Assembly: GCA_016794985.1 (NCBI GenBank)
Contig: JAEUIQ010000070.1
Coordinates: forward strand, 124,001-188,000
Direction of reading: 5' to 3'
Source of the DNA: Planctomycetaceae bacterium
GTDB lineage: Bacteria > Planctomycetota > Planctomycetia > Pirellulales > Pirellulaceae
DNA: 64,000 bases
The notes under the pieces: generated by a model
Database searches by the model: none
Seen by the model: the letters and a program-made list of their open reading frames with translations, nothing else
Told to the model about the DNA's origin: nothing
Position numbers and translations under genes: made by a program
Shown here: piece after piece, positions 34,385 to 43,238 of the stretch
Numbering within the stretch: position 1 is the first letter of the stretch
How the letters are laid out: each line of letters begins with the position of its first letter

Positions 34385-35512
34385 ATGCAAGGGCAGGCCA
34401 TGTTTGTTGTGATGCGAGACGATGTCTACGCGAAATTCATTGAGTTGGATGCATTCCCCAAGAAGGAAACGCTTCACAAGTATCTCCGAAACGAAAAGCA
34501 GATCAAGTTTCCTGAAGACACTTATACGAAGCTTTCCAAACAGAAACCCGTACCGATAGACTACGCGAACGGATTCGTAACCTATCTTAATAAAACAAAG
34601 GAACGACTCGCGGCAGGTGTGCAAAAGTTTGATTTAACAACGGAATGCCTGTTCCGGGAAGCGGAATATGACGAGTTACCCACCAAGTTTGTTGCCCCGA
34701 CGAGAGCCGACGATCGGGCACTTCGAGGAATCGATTCTATTATTCATTTCGTCTTGCGGTTTATTTCAAGCAGGCGGTGGCAGAGATTTCACAAGATCAA
34801 TCGAGATAAGATCTACGACGTGCGAAACGATCCAGAAACCTATAAGCGTTTCACTCAATTTAGCGCGGGGCTGGACGAAACGCTTCCGAATCGAACGCCG
34901 GGTTCAATAGCGGGCGTGGTCGAAATGGGACGGGAAGTACATTTCGGCAGACATGTCGATAAGTATGTTGAGTTTCTTCGGATGGCTTGCAATATAAACC
35001 CAGGGTTTGCACGATTTGCCATGCTGAGCGAAAATGAAGTCGCTGGAATTACAATCGTTTTCTGTATTACCGACGAAGCCTTTCTCGCCTCAGTCAGAGG
35101 AGAACATACCGATCTCAGTTATCGCGAAGAGGATATTGTTCCATCGAGCAATAATTTGGTGCTGTTTTCCTATGCCGAAGCTCCCGTAGCTATGGAAAGC
35201 GCGAAGGAAATAAAAAAGCGGCGTGCTGCACTACAAGCAGGGCTAATGTATCACATTGCTTCGTTGTTGAGTCTTCCGTTTGGTCGGACCTACATTCGTG
35301 CGATTTCCCATGACGTTCTCGCGTCTAATGCGAAACGCCTGAGAAGAGTGGGGTTTCGACCAATAAGGGCATGTTATGCGACTGGGCCAGGCTGTAATAG
35401 AGTTCTAGTGTTGGATCGTAGAACCATGGGTTATTTGTCGCGCTGCAGGTTGCGGTTTTTATTCAGTTTGCTCGACTACATCCGCTGCGAAATTATCGAT
35501 AAATCTGAATAA
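34385..35512 (+). CDS. Hypothetical protein with possible acetyltransferase-like C-terminus
   Basis: 375 aa, not recognised. The N-terminal half has MFVVMRDDVYAKFIELDAFP and DYANGFVTYLNKTKERL. Around residues 280-340, KKRRAALQAGLMYHIASLLSLPFG, then AISHDVLASNAKRLRRVGFRPI resembles the acetyl-CoA-binding end of GNAT proteins, but this is weak. A start at 34400 is also possible. No signal peptide is seen. It stands alone after the AbrB-PIN pair. Confidence 0.5.
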   Translation: MQGQAMFVVMRDDVYAKFIELDAFPKKETLHKYLRNEKQIKFPEDTYTKLSKQKPVPIDYANGFVTYLNKTKERLAAGVQKFDLTTECLFREAEYDELPTKFVAPTRADDRALRGIDSIIHFVLRFISSRRWQRFHKINRDKIYDVRNDPETYKRFTQFSAGLDETLPNRTPGSIAGVVEMGREVHFGRHVDKYVEFLRMACNINPGFARFAMLSENEVAGITIVFCITDEAFLASVRGEHTDLSYREEDIVPSSNNLVLFSYAEAPVAMESAKEIKKRRAALQAGLMYHIASLLSLPFGRTYIRAISHDVLASNAKRLRRVGFRPIRACYATGPGCNRVLVLDRRTMGYLSRCRLRFLFSLLDYIRCEIIDKSE

Positions 35513-36013
35513 CCAGTTCAAGCGATGAAATCGCACGCGAGCTGTACAATACGACCTGTGCGTTGCGAGCATGTAGCAGTGCCGCTCGGCGGCGACTCAC
35601 GCGAACCGTTGCGGGTCAGACCAGCATCCCGGCTCAAATTCTGTTGGGTGTAGCTCTCATTATCCTCAGCTACTTTGCGACGATAACAAAGTGTCGCTAC
35701 TTGGCTCGAAAAAACTACCAAGAGATATCAATGAACGAAGTTTTTCATTGCCAAGGTTGCGCCCCGAAATAGAGCTTTACGGCGGTACAAGTCACATTGC
35801 GTACTGGTTGGGTACAAGCTTTTGGAGTACTGGTTTTGTTCTTCCTGAGGTGATAACGCAGCCGCAAAATTGGGCTTGGCTCTCAGTTGTGCTACGTCCG
35901 CCGATGCCCAACAAAATTGGGAAGCAACATCGTTGCCCGACGACACAACAGAAGCTCATCAGTCAGCCGCTGGTGAACCGTCATTTACCCATCAGTAATT
36001 TGGAGCACGTTTC
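35513..36013. other. 500-bp intergenic region before the sigma factor
   Basis: Short frames overlap on both strands, with no clear ribosome site or family. The sequence GTACTGGTT appears twice near 35801-35832, and AAAATTGGG twice near 35869-35920. These may be weak repeats or regulator sites for the following sigma factor gene. No firm feature can be named. Confidence 0.3.
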
Positions 36014-36496
36014 ATGCAAACCTACAATGGCCGAACTTCGATCGGGACACTTCTGGAGAGTAATTTCCCGTTCTACTGGTGCTTCTGTCTCAAGTACGCT
36101 GGCATGCGATACCGCCACATGGAGGCCGAGGATCTCGCCGGGGACGCGATTCTAAAGGCTCTACGGAGCAAAAAAATGATCGATCCACGCGGCATTTTTA
36201 AGTTTCTGAAGCAAGCCATCGATTGGATTGCAATTAGTAATTGGCGTCGCCGCAAGATCAAGACGTCTCCACTTGAGGGTGACTTCGTCGATTACGTTCA
36301 GGCATCAAATGCAGCGTTCAAAGAGGTTGAAGCCGCCATTGCCATGTTGCCTCCTAAGCAACGTGCCGTGATGGAGATGACTTCTCGCGGGTATTCGAGC
36401 GACGAAATCGCATTCGAACTGTGCATTACAACTGCTGCCGTTCGAGCGCGTCTCCGTGCAGCTTGGCGGCGAATAATGCGAACCTTAGCGAGTTAG
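36014..36496 (+). CDS. Sigma-70-family RNA polymerase sigma factor (ECF-like)
   Basis: 160 aa with GGAG upstream. Region 2 is visible as EAEDLAGDAILKALRSKKMIDPRGIFKFLKQAIDWIAISNWRRRK. Region 4 is VEAAIAMLPPKQRAVMEMTSRGYSSDEIAFELCITTAAVRARLRAAWRRI, a helix-turn-helix that reads the -35 element. It is short, like ECF sigma factors, and no anti-sigma gene lies beside it. It may direct expression of plasmid genes such as the two exported proteins that follow. Confidence 0.88.
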   Translation: MQTYNGRTSIGTLLESNFPFYWCFCLKYAGMRYRHMEAEDLAGDAILKALRSKKMIDPRGIFKFLKQAIDWIAISNWRRRKIKTSPLEGDFVDYVQASNAAFKEVEAAIAMLPPKQRAVMEMTSRGYSSDEIAFELCITTAAVRARLRAAWRRIMRTLAS

Positions 36497-36883
36497 TCCA
36501 CCATCCCCGTTCAAATGCTTACGAGCCAATCTTTGCAAAATGATTGGCTTGTTTTGTTCAATAGTTTCGAGCACATGCCGATTGTCTTCGGTTCTTTCAA
36601 ATGGCTCGACGATCTCAAATGCGCCATCAAAGGTCCGCACAATCGCGTTGCGAAAAACAAGCTTAGAATAGTTCAGCCAGTTCCCTTCAGTGAAGAAAAC
36701 TTCGTCATATTTCGTTATCAATTCGGAATCAGTAGGCTTGTCTTTCGAAAGTTGGTCGTGAAGCCGTTGCAGCAAGCTGGGGTCTTCTTCCGAAAACGAA
36801 CGAAGCAATCGAAGTGCCGCTTGCGCGCTCCTTCCATCAAGCCGTGATCCATCATGTAGAGTTACTTCCCATTCGCTTCCCAT
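36485..36883 (-). CDS. Hypothetical protein
   Basis: 132 aa from the ATG at 36883 (AAAGGA upstream); the frame is open to 36967. It begins MGSEWEVTLHDGSRLDGRSAQAALRLLRSF and has a charged helical C-terminus ending RLARKHLNGDGGLTR. No family is recognised. It converges with and overlaps the sigma factor gene by 12 bp. Confidence 0.5.
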   Translation of the reverse strand: MGSEWEVTLHDGSRLDGRSAQAALRLLRSFSEEDPSLLQRLHDQLSKDKPTDSELITKYDEVFFTEGNWLNYSKLVFRNAIVRTFDGAFEIVEPFERTEDNRHVLETIEQNKPIILQRLARKHLNGDGGLTR

Positions 36884-37069
36884 TGTCCATCCTTTGATTA
36901 TTGTTCTGCCTTCGCATAAATTAAAGATCATTTTGCTTCGAGTCAAACGCAAAAACATTCGATGCATTTTCTTTTTTCGAATTGGCCAAACAATTCGTCT
37001 CTATTGGTGAAACAGAAACCAGCGGTGGTTTCAAACTGGCTCCTTTTTCGATAGCTCGAAGGGAAAAGT

Positions 37070-38053
37070 ATGTCTCGATCAATGGGTTACGTCGCTTGCT
37101 TGTTCATGGCTCTACCGTTTTGGATGGTTTGTGCGTTGCCTGTGGCAGCACATGGCCAAACGAAGAGCACCACATCCAATGTTACCGGTTCCACGAAGGA
37201 GGAAAGTAAGTCGCTTGCCGACAACGAACGTAAATGGAAGAAACTTGAGCCCGTCATCGCGAAGTATCAGAAGCTTCGCAGCCAAACGACGATTGAGGTC
37301 GCGGAGTCGTTGGCTAACACCTTGATAAAGCTCGATGCCCGTATTGACGGCCGGAAGTTTGCTCAAGAAGTCCTGAGCCTCGAAAACGCGATTCAAGCTA
37401 CGGGAAACAAAGCACAAATTCGGGCATTTGTGCAGAAGAGCTTCGATAAGCATGTGATCAATGTTGCTGAAATCGAGAAGCTGCTGCATCTGTTCCTCAC
37501 CGAGCACGACAAGAAGATGGCCGAGATCGACAATCAGTTCCTGATTGAATGCGAGCTCGACGTCGAATTTGATGCGTCTGCCATTCGCACATCCCGCGTA
37601 CAGCTGGACGGCGTCAAACAGGAATTCGCGAAGGTCGCTGCCAATCTTGAGCAGACGGTCACGCAGGCCTTTACCCATCACTTGCTAACGGGAGCTACTT
37701 CATTAGCTGCGGGTGAAATTGGCAGCATGATTGGCAATGAACTCGGACGGGATGGTAATGGCAACACGACGATGGATGGACAGATTCTAGGTTTCCTGTT
37801 TGGAGTGGCGGCGGGAGTCGCTGCGGAAGAAATGGCGTCTAGTGCTCTGGGCACCGAGAAAGACATCGCTGACAAGGCAACCGCCTCGGCACGGTCGATC
37901 TTGCGCACGCAATTGTTGCAGATTCCGAATGTGGAACCGGCCTGGATTGCCACCATGAGAGAGACGGCTGCCGTGCACGACCGACTCTGCATGAACAGTC
38001 TGGTCTATGTCCTCGGGCCGAAGCCTGAGCCAGCAGCCTCCGCCAAAAAATAG
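37070..38053 (+). CDS. Exported hypothetical protein with coiled-coil and glycine-rich hydrophobic domain
   Basis: 327 aa. An N-terminal signal peptide (VACLFMALPFWMVCALPVAAHG) is followed by a helical region. From about 215 a glycine/alanine-rich hydrophobic segment (GATSLAAGEIGSMIGNEL, then ILGFLFGVAAGVAAEE) looks membrane-inserting. It contains DGNGNTTMDG, a possible Ca-binding loop. The function is unknown. It lies 43 bp before another exported/membrane protein and is probably co-transcribed. Its position between a sigma factor and the mobilization genes suggests a conjugation or envelope role, as inference. Confidence 0.65.
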   Translation: MSRSMGYVACLFMALPFWMVCALPVAAHGQTKSTTSNVTGSTKEESKSLADNERKWKKLEPVIAKYQKLRSQTTIEVAESLANTLIKLDARIDGRKFAQEVLSLENAIQATGNKAQIRAFVQKSFDKHVINVAEIEKLLHLFLTEHDKKMAEIDNQFLIECELDVEFDASAIRTSRVQLDGVKQEFAKVAANLEQTVTQAFTHHLLTGATSLAAGEIGSMIGNELGRDGNGNTTMDGQILGFLFGVAAGVAAEEMASSALGTEKDIADKATASARSILRTQLLQIPNVEPAWIATMRETAAVHDRLCMNSLVYVLGPKPEPAASAKK

Positions 38054-38096
38054 TCCAATCCGCAAGTCCCCAAAACAGATGGAAAGGAAGTGCAAT

Positions 38097-38807
38097 ATGT
38101 ACAAAGCGTTATTCATCGCCGGGATATTGGTCGGCACGGCGAATATGACTGCGACCTCCGATGCCCAGATTGTTCGAAAAGCCGGGCAATTGATTTTCAA
38201 CAAGGTGGCTGGTGAAGCAGGCGAAGCGATGGTCGAGTCGGCAGGCAAAAAGCTGTTGCGTGAGGCGGGTGAGGAGATTACCAAACGTGCTTCAACCTCA
38301 GCAGCCCGATCCGTAGCAGGAGCGGGAGCGGTAAAGTCGGCCACAACTATGGGTGGTGCGGTTGTTCGCAGTTTCAAAGAAGAAATGGCAACGGTGGCAA
38401 CTCGCCTCACACCGCGAAATGCTCGAAGGCTCTCGATGCTTGAGTCAGAACTGGCGGCCACTGGTAAAGGCACCGATCTTGTGGCGCTACTCGGCAAACA
38501 TGGGCAGGCCGACGAACTGGTCGATTTCCTGTGGCGACACAAAGGAAAACTGGCTGCTGGCGGAGTCTTGGCTGCCATGCTTGTCAATCCCGAGGGTGTG
38601 TTGGGGGCGACCGGAGACATGACGAGTAAGGTGATTGAGTCGTCGGGTAAGCATATTGCTCAGCCGCTCATTAAAGAAACCGCGCGGCCAATCGTGGACT
38701 ACACCGCCAAAGGTGTGATGATCGCGGCCGTTGCACTGACTTTGCTTGGTGCAGGGGCTCTTTATCTGCGATTCGGCCATGCCTGGCTTAGCGTGACACA
38801 GCGTTAG
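38097..38807 (+). CDS. Membrane-associated hypothetical protein
   Basis: 236 aa from the ATG at 38097 (GGAAAGGAAG upstream). It has a signal-like N-terminus (MYKALFIAGILVGTANM), alanine/lysine-rich amphipathic helices, and a C-terminal membrane span (VMIAAVALTLLGAGALYL). LAAGGVLAAMLVNPEGVLGATGDM is another hydrophobic hairpin. No known domain was found. A strong hairpin follows (38817-38864), so it ends the two-gene operon. Confidence 0.65.
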   Translation: MYKALFIAGILVGTANMTATSDAQIVRKAGQLIFNKVAGEAGEAMVESAGKKLLREAGEEITKRASTSAARSVAGAGAVKSATTMGGAVVRSFKEEMATVATRLTPRNARRLSMLESELAATGKGTDLVALLGKHGQADELVDFLWRHKGKLAAGGVLAAMLVNPEGVLGATGDMTSKVIESSGKHIAQPLIKETARPIVDYTAKGVMIAAVALTLLGAGALYLRFGHAWLSVTQR

Positions 38808-38816
38808 GCAGATCTT

Positions 38817-38864
38817 GGACCAGGGAACTACCAGGTCGCGCCGTCGACCTGGTGTTCCTTGTCC
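38817..38864 (+). terminator. Strong hairpin, probable terminator
   Basis: GGACCAGGGAAC-CCAGGTCG pairs with CGACCTGG-TTCCTTGTCC, about 20 bp in two segments, starting 10 bp after the upstream gene. There is no U-run, so termination may be Rho-assisted or the hairpin may be bidirectional. Confidence 0.5.
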
Positions 38865-38939
38865 TATCTACCTCCATAGCACGTGCAAGAAATATCCCGG
38901 TTTATTGCTGCTCAAACCACATAACGACTGGAAAGACGT

Positions 38940-39806
38940 ATGAACCTGCAAAACATTCCATTGCAAAACATTGTGTGTGATCCTAACCAACCGCGACGAG
39001 AACCTAACACATTGGCCGATGAGGAACTTTTCCTCAGCATGAAACAGCGTGGTCAACTGGTTCCAGTCATTGTTGTGCCGTGCGATTCGGGCTACATGCT
39101 GATTGACGGGGAGCGTCGCTATCGTGTGGCCAAGAAGTTGGAATTCCCGACAATCAGGGCGATCATACTGGACGAACAGCCCAATGAGGATGAACTACTG
39201 GCCGTTCAACTGAGCATTAACAGCCATCGCTCCGACATTAACCCGGTCGATAAGATGCATGCCTACCGTAAGCTGATGAAATTGAAGCAGTTCTCGGCGG
39301 CGGAATTAGCGACGTTTCTGGGGATCAGTAAAGCAAGTGTGACGCGTTGCCTTTCCCTCGAAAAGCTCAGCCCGAATATCCAACGTCTCGTGGCCGATGG
39401 TGAAATCAGCTCGTCGAATGCATATGCACTGGCACGCATCGAAGGTGAATCTACCGATCATCTGGTGCAATCTCTGGTGAGTGGAAGCCTGAAGCGTGAC
39501 CAGCTCGAACAATTGGCGGGTCGGAAGAACGCGGCGCGACCATTGGACGGTTCGCGGCTTGTGTGTCAATTGCCGGCGGGAATGGTGTCCCTGCAAACCT
39601 CGGAGCCACTCTCACTCGATGGAATTCTGACGATGTGCTCCCAGCTGATCAAGGCCATTCGAAAGGCAAAACGGGAAGGGTATGACGTAAAGACGCTCGC
39701 CCAAATGTTCAAAGAACAACAGGCCCGTGAGACTGCGAGTGCATCGCAAGGGTTCGACCCACCTGGTGGTAGAGCACGATTGTCGGCCACGGGACATCTA
39801 AGTTGA
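38940..39806 (+). CDS. parB: ParB/Spo0J-family DNA-binding protein
   Basis: 288 aa. The ParB N-terminal CTPase domain has ...PNQPRRE near residue 16-22, DGERRYRVAKKL (about 58-69) and LLAVQLSINSHRSDINPVDK; the helix-turn-helix is SAAELATFLGISKASVTRCLSL. The C-terminal part holds coiled coil and low complexity. It is separate from the parA pair at 10 kb, so it may act in a second partition or as a mobilization-region regulator. Confidence 0.9.
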   Translation: MNLQNIPLQNIVCDPNQPRREPNTLADEELFLSMKQRGQLVPVIVVPCDSGYMLIDGERRYRVAKKLEFPTIRAIILDEQPNEDELLAVQLSINSHRSDINPVDKMHAYRKLMKLKQFSAAELATFLGISKASVTRCLSLEKLSPNIQRLVADGEISSSNAYALARIEGESTDHLVQSLVSGSLKRDQLEQLAGRKNAARPLDGSRLVCQLPAGMVSLQTSEPLSLDGILTMCSQLIKAIRKAKREGYDVKTLAQMFKEQQARETASASQGFDPPGGRARLSATGHLS

Positions 39807-40034
39807 TGGGCTTGGGAGTTAAATCTTAGAAGAGCCACGATCGCCAAAAAGCAATTTAAGTCGGTTAGTTCACAGCGCCGCAGCTTTACTTGGGAATTCA
39901 AGCAATCGACCACTCAGATGCTTCGGGAACGTAACTCAGCCAGCCAAACACGAATCTTGCATGCAAGTAACTATTGAGCATCACACATGCTGCATTCGTA
40001 ACCCAAACGAGGGATACCACAGGAGCGACATTCC

Positions 40035-41849
40035 GTGTACTGGATCTACCGAACATTACTGCGAATATCGATCGGACTTGCATGCGTTGCGCTGTTTCTG
40101 GCATTCTTCGCGCTCTGGCCTATTTCGCTCATCGTCGCAATTATTGTGATCGTGAAAAAGTGGGCAGGGGTTCGACCGTATTCCGTTTCGATGGGCAGCG
40201 CGGCCTGGGCAAGTGAAGACGAGCTGCGAAACAACGACCTGGACGGATACGGAGGACTGCCACTCGGCTTGATGACGGGACGCCAGTCACTAGAGGATTC
40301 AGTGCATCGCGTAATGACCGGGAAGTGCGATTCCAAGACGGCCTGTAACTCCTTCTTTGCTAGCTTCGGCCAGCGACTGTCCTTGCCAATCTCAATTCGA
40401 CATTCCGTTTCAGCCTTGATCTTCGCGCCAACCGGTGCCGGAAAGGGCGTATCACTTATCTTGCCGTTCTTGCACTTGTGTCGCGATTCTGTGGTCGTGT
40501 TGGATTACAAAGGTGAAAATGCACGATTGTCCGGGAATTTTCGCGCAAGACTCGGTCAGAAAATCGTATATCTAGATCCATACAACATTGTTGCTTCAAA
40601 ATCCGATTGTCTTAACCCATTAGATTTCATCAACAAAGATAGTCCGACGGTCATCGACGCATGTCAGTCTCTGGCTAAAGCCCTGGTGGTTCGAGGTCCG
40701 GAGGAACGCGAGCCACATTGGAACGACATGGCAGAGTTGATTCTGACGGCAGTGATCGCGTTCGCGGTGCTTTATGGAGAACCCGAGGATCGGAATCTGC
40801 AAGTCGTGGTGGAAATCGTGAGCGACGCTGATAAGCTCGACATGGCCTGCGAGGCCATGCAGAAATCCACTCTGTTCGATGGAATGCTGGCGCGCCTCGG
40901 CCACCAGGTCAAACACGTACAAGGAAAGGAACGCGCGTCGGTTCTGACCACGGTGGTTCGCCATTTACGATTCTTGAACACTCCTGCCATATCGAATATT
41001 TCAGTTCGTAGCACTTTCGATCCCCGAGAGCTGAAAAACGGCAAGTTAACCGCGTATCTGATCATTCCGCCGCAACACATGCGAGCCATGGCCGGATTGT
41101 TACGAATGTGGATTGCCACGATCTTTGGTGAAATCGTGGCATTAGGTCTCGATGAAAGTCGACTGGTTCACTTCGTTTTGGATGAGGCTGCCTCGCTTGG
41201 ACGAATGGAGGCCATTGAAGATGCCGTTGTAATGTATCGTGGGTTTGGTTGCAGGTTTCAATTCTATTTTCAATCGGTTGGACAACTCAAAACGGTTTTT
41301 CCAAATGGACAAGATCAAACGCTGCTGAGCAATGCAAGTCAGGTTTTCTTCGCGGCCAATGATACCGCAACAGCCGATCTCATAAGCCAGCGGTTGGGTG
41401 AGGCAACCATCTTTGTGGACTCAGGTGGAACTTCTACTAGCACAAACAGGCAGCGTCAGAACACCGGCAGCGATCAAACAAGCTACTCTGTTTCGCAAAA
41501 CTCCAATTGGCAGCAACACGCACGGCGGTTGCTCAAGCCCGAGGAGGTGCTGACGCTTGATCCGCGGATTGCGATTACCTTTATACCTGGTGTTCGACCG
41601 ATCATGACACGGTTAATACGATATTACGAGGAACCATGGCTGAAATCCCAACCTAGAATCAGAAGCCCCGTGAGAGAAAATCTCGGAATGCTTCTCAAAT
41701 GCTGTTTTGTACTTGCGCTCGCTGTCTCGGCGTTGATTGGCATGTTTCTAATGCTCAAATTCCGAGAGGACGCATCGAAGATAATCCCAGCTAGTCCACC
41801 ACCCCCTTTCCAAATGCAATATGACAGGAGCTTCTACCATGTCCGATGA
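40035..41849 (+). CDS. traG: Type IV coupling protein (VirD4/TraG family)
   Basis: 604 aa from a GTG start with AGGAG upstream. It has an N-terminal transmembrane pair (residues about 10-40), Walker A APTGAGKGVS (131-140), Walker B VHFVLDEAASLGRMEAIEDAV (about 380-400) and the motif QFYFQSVGQL. A second membrane segment near the C-terminus (CCFVLALAVSALIGMFLML) is unusual for this family. It links the relaxase-DNA complex to a transfer channel. The MobF relaxase follows about 1.4 kb downstream, with P5 between them. Confidence 0.93.
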   Translation: MYWIYRTLLRISIGLACVALFLAFFALWPISLIVAIIVIVKKWAGVRPYSVSMGSAAWASEDELRNNDLDGYGGLPLGLMTGRQSLEDSVHRVMTGKCDSKTACNSFFASFGQRLSLPISIRHSVSALIFAPTGAGKGVSLILPFLHLCRDSVVVLDYKGENARLSGNFRARLGQKIVYLDPYNIVASKSDCLNPLDFINKDSPTVIDACQSLAKALVVRGPEEREPHWNDMAELILTAVIAFAVLYGEPEDRNLQVVVEIVSDADKLDMACEAMQKSTLFDGMLARLGHQVKHVQGKERASVLTTVVRHLRFLNTPAISNISVRSTFDPRELKNGKLTAYLIIPPQHMRAMAGLLRMWIATIFGEIVALGLDESRLVHFVLDEAASLGRMEAIEDAVVMYRGFGCRFQFYFQSVGQLKTVFPNGQDQTLLSNASQVFFAANDTATADLISQRLGEATIFVDSGGTSTSTNRQRQNTGSDQTSYSVSQNSNWQQHARRLLKPEEVLTLDPRIAITFIPGVRPIMTRLIRYYEEPWLKSQPRIRSPVRENLGMLLKCCFVLALAVSALIGMFLMLKFREDASKIIPASPPPPFQMQYDRSFYHVR

Positions 41850-42054
41850 ATCCAAATCCGTCTTCAGCAAGATTAGCCGTGATATCAAGGCCGAAATGGG
41901 TCGGCTCGGTGACCATGGTGCAGCCGAGTTGGCATCGGCCCTGTTTAGTGGTCACTCGTTTTTGCCCTATGGGTCTGGGCAGCGGCGTGATCATGAAGTC
42001 GATCGCACGCCATCACCAGCGAACGAAATAAGTGACCGCGGGATCGAACGCTAG
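41839..42054 (+). CDS. Small protein downstream of the coupling protein
   Basis: 71 aa from the ATG at 41839, overlapping the coupling-protein end by 11 bp. It begins MSDESKSVFSKISRDIKAEMG and has ELASALFSGHSFLPYGSG. No domain is recognised. The overlap indicates shared translation with the coupling protein and a possible transfer role. Confidence 0.55.
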   Translation: MSDESKSVFSKISRDIKAEMGRLGDHGAAELASALFSGHSFLPYGSGQRRDHEVDRTPSPANEISDRGIER

Positions 42055-42154
42055 ACCATAGTCGTATTGTCGATCTGGATGAGCCACTAACCGGATTTTA
42101 TGCTCGGACATTGTCACTAACGATTCCGGGCATGGTAGCCGGGCTAGTTTGTTC

Positions 42155-42184
42155 TCCTGTGCGGTGTGGCTGCATCGCACAGGA
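42155..42184. terminator. Perfect 9-bp hairpin between traG and P5
   Basis: TCCTGTGCG (42155-42163) pairs with CGCACAGGA (42176-42184), 12-nt loop, followed by CTTTACC. It is a possible terminator for the traG operon. A C-run of nine to ten bases lies at 42268-42277, shortly before pilin P5, and is prone to slippage. Confidence 0.4.
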
Positions 42185-42315
42185 CTTTACCGAAAATTTA
42201 CCGTTGCCACCTATGCTCGTCTCTGGTTTAACCATGGGATGACGATCAGACAGGCAGCCATGCATTACCCCCCCCCTACGAAAATGCGGGTTACACGATG
42301 CGGGTAGACGGAGCA

Positions 42316-43104
42316 ATGAGAAATCGCCGAGGCTTTACCCTCATTGAATTCTCCATCGTGCTGGTTGTTGTCGGTTTCCTGATTGGTGGGGTATTGGTGG
42401 CAAGGGAAATGATTCAGGCCTTTCAGATCCGCAAAATTGTAAGCGCGCATGAAGACCTTGCCATGCGCTATAATGCTTTCACAATGAAGTATAACTGCAT
42501 ACCGGGTGATTGCCCGAATGCTACAAATTTCTGGGGAGCCGCGGGCGGATGTCCATCATGGACGCCGAGCGCAACCTGTAATGGCGATGGTAATGGGCAT
42601 GTCTTATTTAGTACTGAAAGTGGATGGTTCTGGAACCACTTGTATCACGCAGGACTTGGGCAAGGATATGCTTCCAAGGTTGATGGCGTTAATCTGAATT
42701 TTCGATATCTTTTTCCACCCATACGAAAAGGGATCAACTATGAAAATGAGGTTTTCTGGCTGATTGGCAGCACTTCTGTTGATTATGCCCAAATGTATGC
42801 TGCAACCTCCAGTGGGTGCACATGGAATGCTACCGATATGCGAGGAGTTGGTGTGCAAACTGTTGTCAGAAACTCACCATCACTACAACCAGTATCGCCG
42901 GCAGAAACAGTGGCAAACACCTTCGCGATTGATAGTAAAGTAGATGATGGCAGACCGTGCACAGGAAAGTTTCATGCATCGTCAGGGCATATTTTTGGGA
43001 CATCAACATGGACCTCGTGCGTGTCAGGTTCTGGTAATTCGGCTATTTACAACCTGTCCCAAACAGGTGATGTGTGCCGTTATATTTTTCAGCTAGACCA
43101 ATAA
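42316..43104 (+). CDS. Prepilin-like protein P5
   Basis: 262 aa from the ATG at 42316 (an in-frame ATG at 42298 would add six). It begins MRNRRG^FTLIEFSIVLVVVGFLIGG. It has the Cys box NCIPGDCPNATNFWG, GWFWNHLYHAGLGQGYA, DSKVDDGRPCTGKF and the terminal CVSGSGNSAIYN...DVCRYIFQLDQ. Its tail is the parent or sister of the frameshifted fragment after P3. It is placed between the coupling protein and relaxase genes, splitting the mobilization operon. Confidence 0.87.
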   Translation: MRNRRGFTLIEFSIVLVVVGFLIGGVLVAREMIQAFQIRKIVSAHEDLAMRYNAFTMKYNCIPGDCPNATNFWGAAGGCPSWTPSATCNGDGNGHVLFSTESGWFWNHLYHAGLGQGYASKVDGVNLNFRYLFPPIRKGINYENEVFWLIGSTSVDYAQMYAATSSGCTWNATDMRGVGVQTVVRNSPSLQPVSPAETVANTFAIDSKVDDGRPCTGKFHASSGHIFGTSTWTSCVSGSGNSAIYNLSQTGDVCRYIFQLDQ

Positions 43105-43238
43105 GCCAATCGGGCGGATTAACGGCTCAACATTACTGCGACATGATTGCCACAAACCAAGGCTGATTTTACTGACGAACGAATTATCACTTGCTGATTC
43201 GTTGCTCGCCTATTAGCAAACGGAAAAACAGTGAAACC

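Noticed and set aside
35563..35772. 69-aa + strand ORF in the 35.5-36.0 kb gap
   Set aside because: Overlaps other short frames, no ribosome site, no recognisable protein pattern.
43105..43238. Origin of transfer (oriT) before the relaxase
   Set aside because: Only weak inverted repeats are visible (for example ACGAA...TTCGT near 43180-43200), with no recognised nic site.
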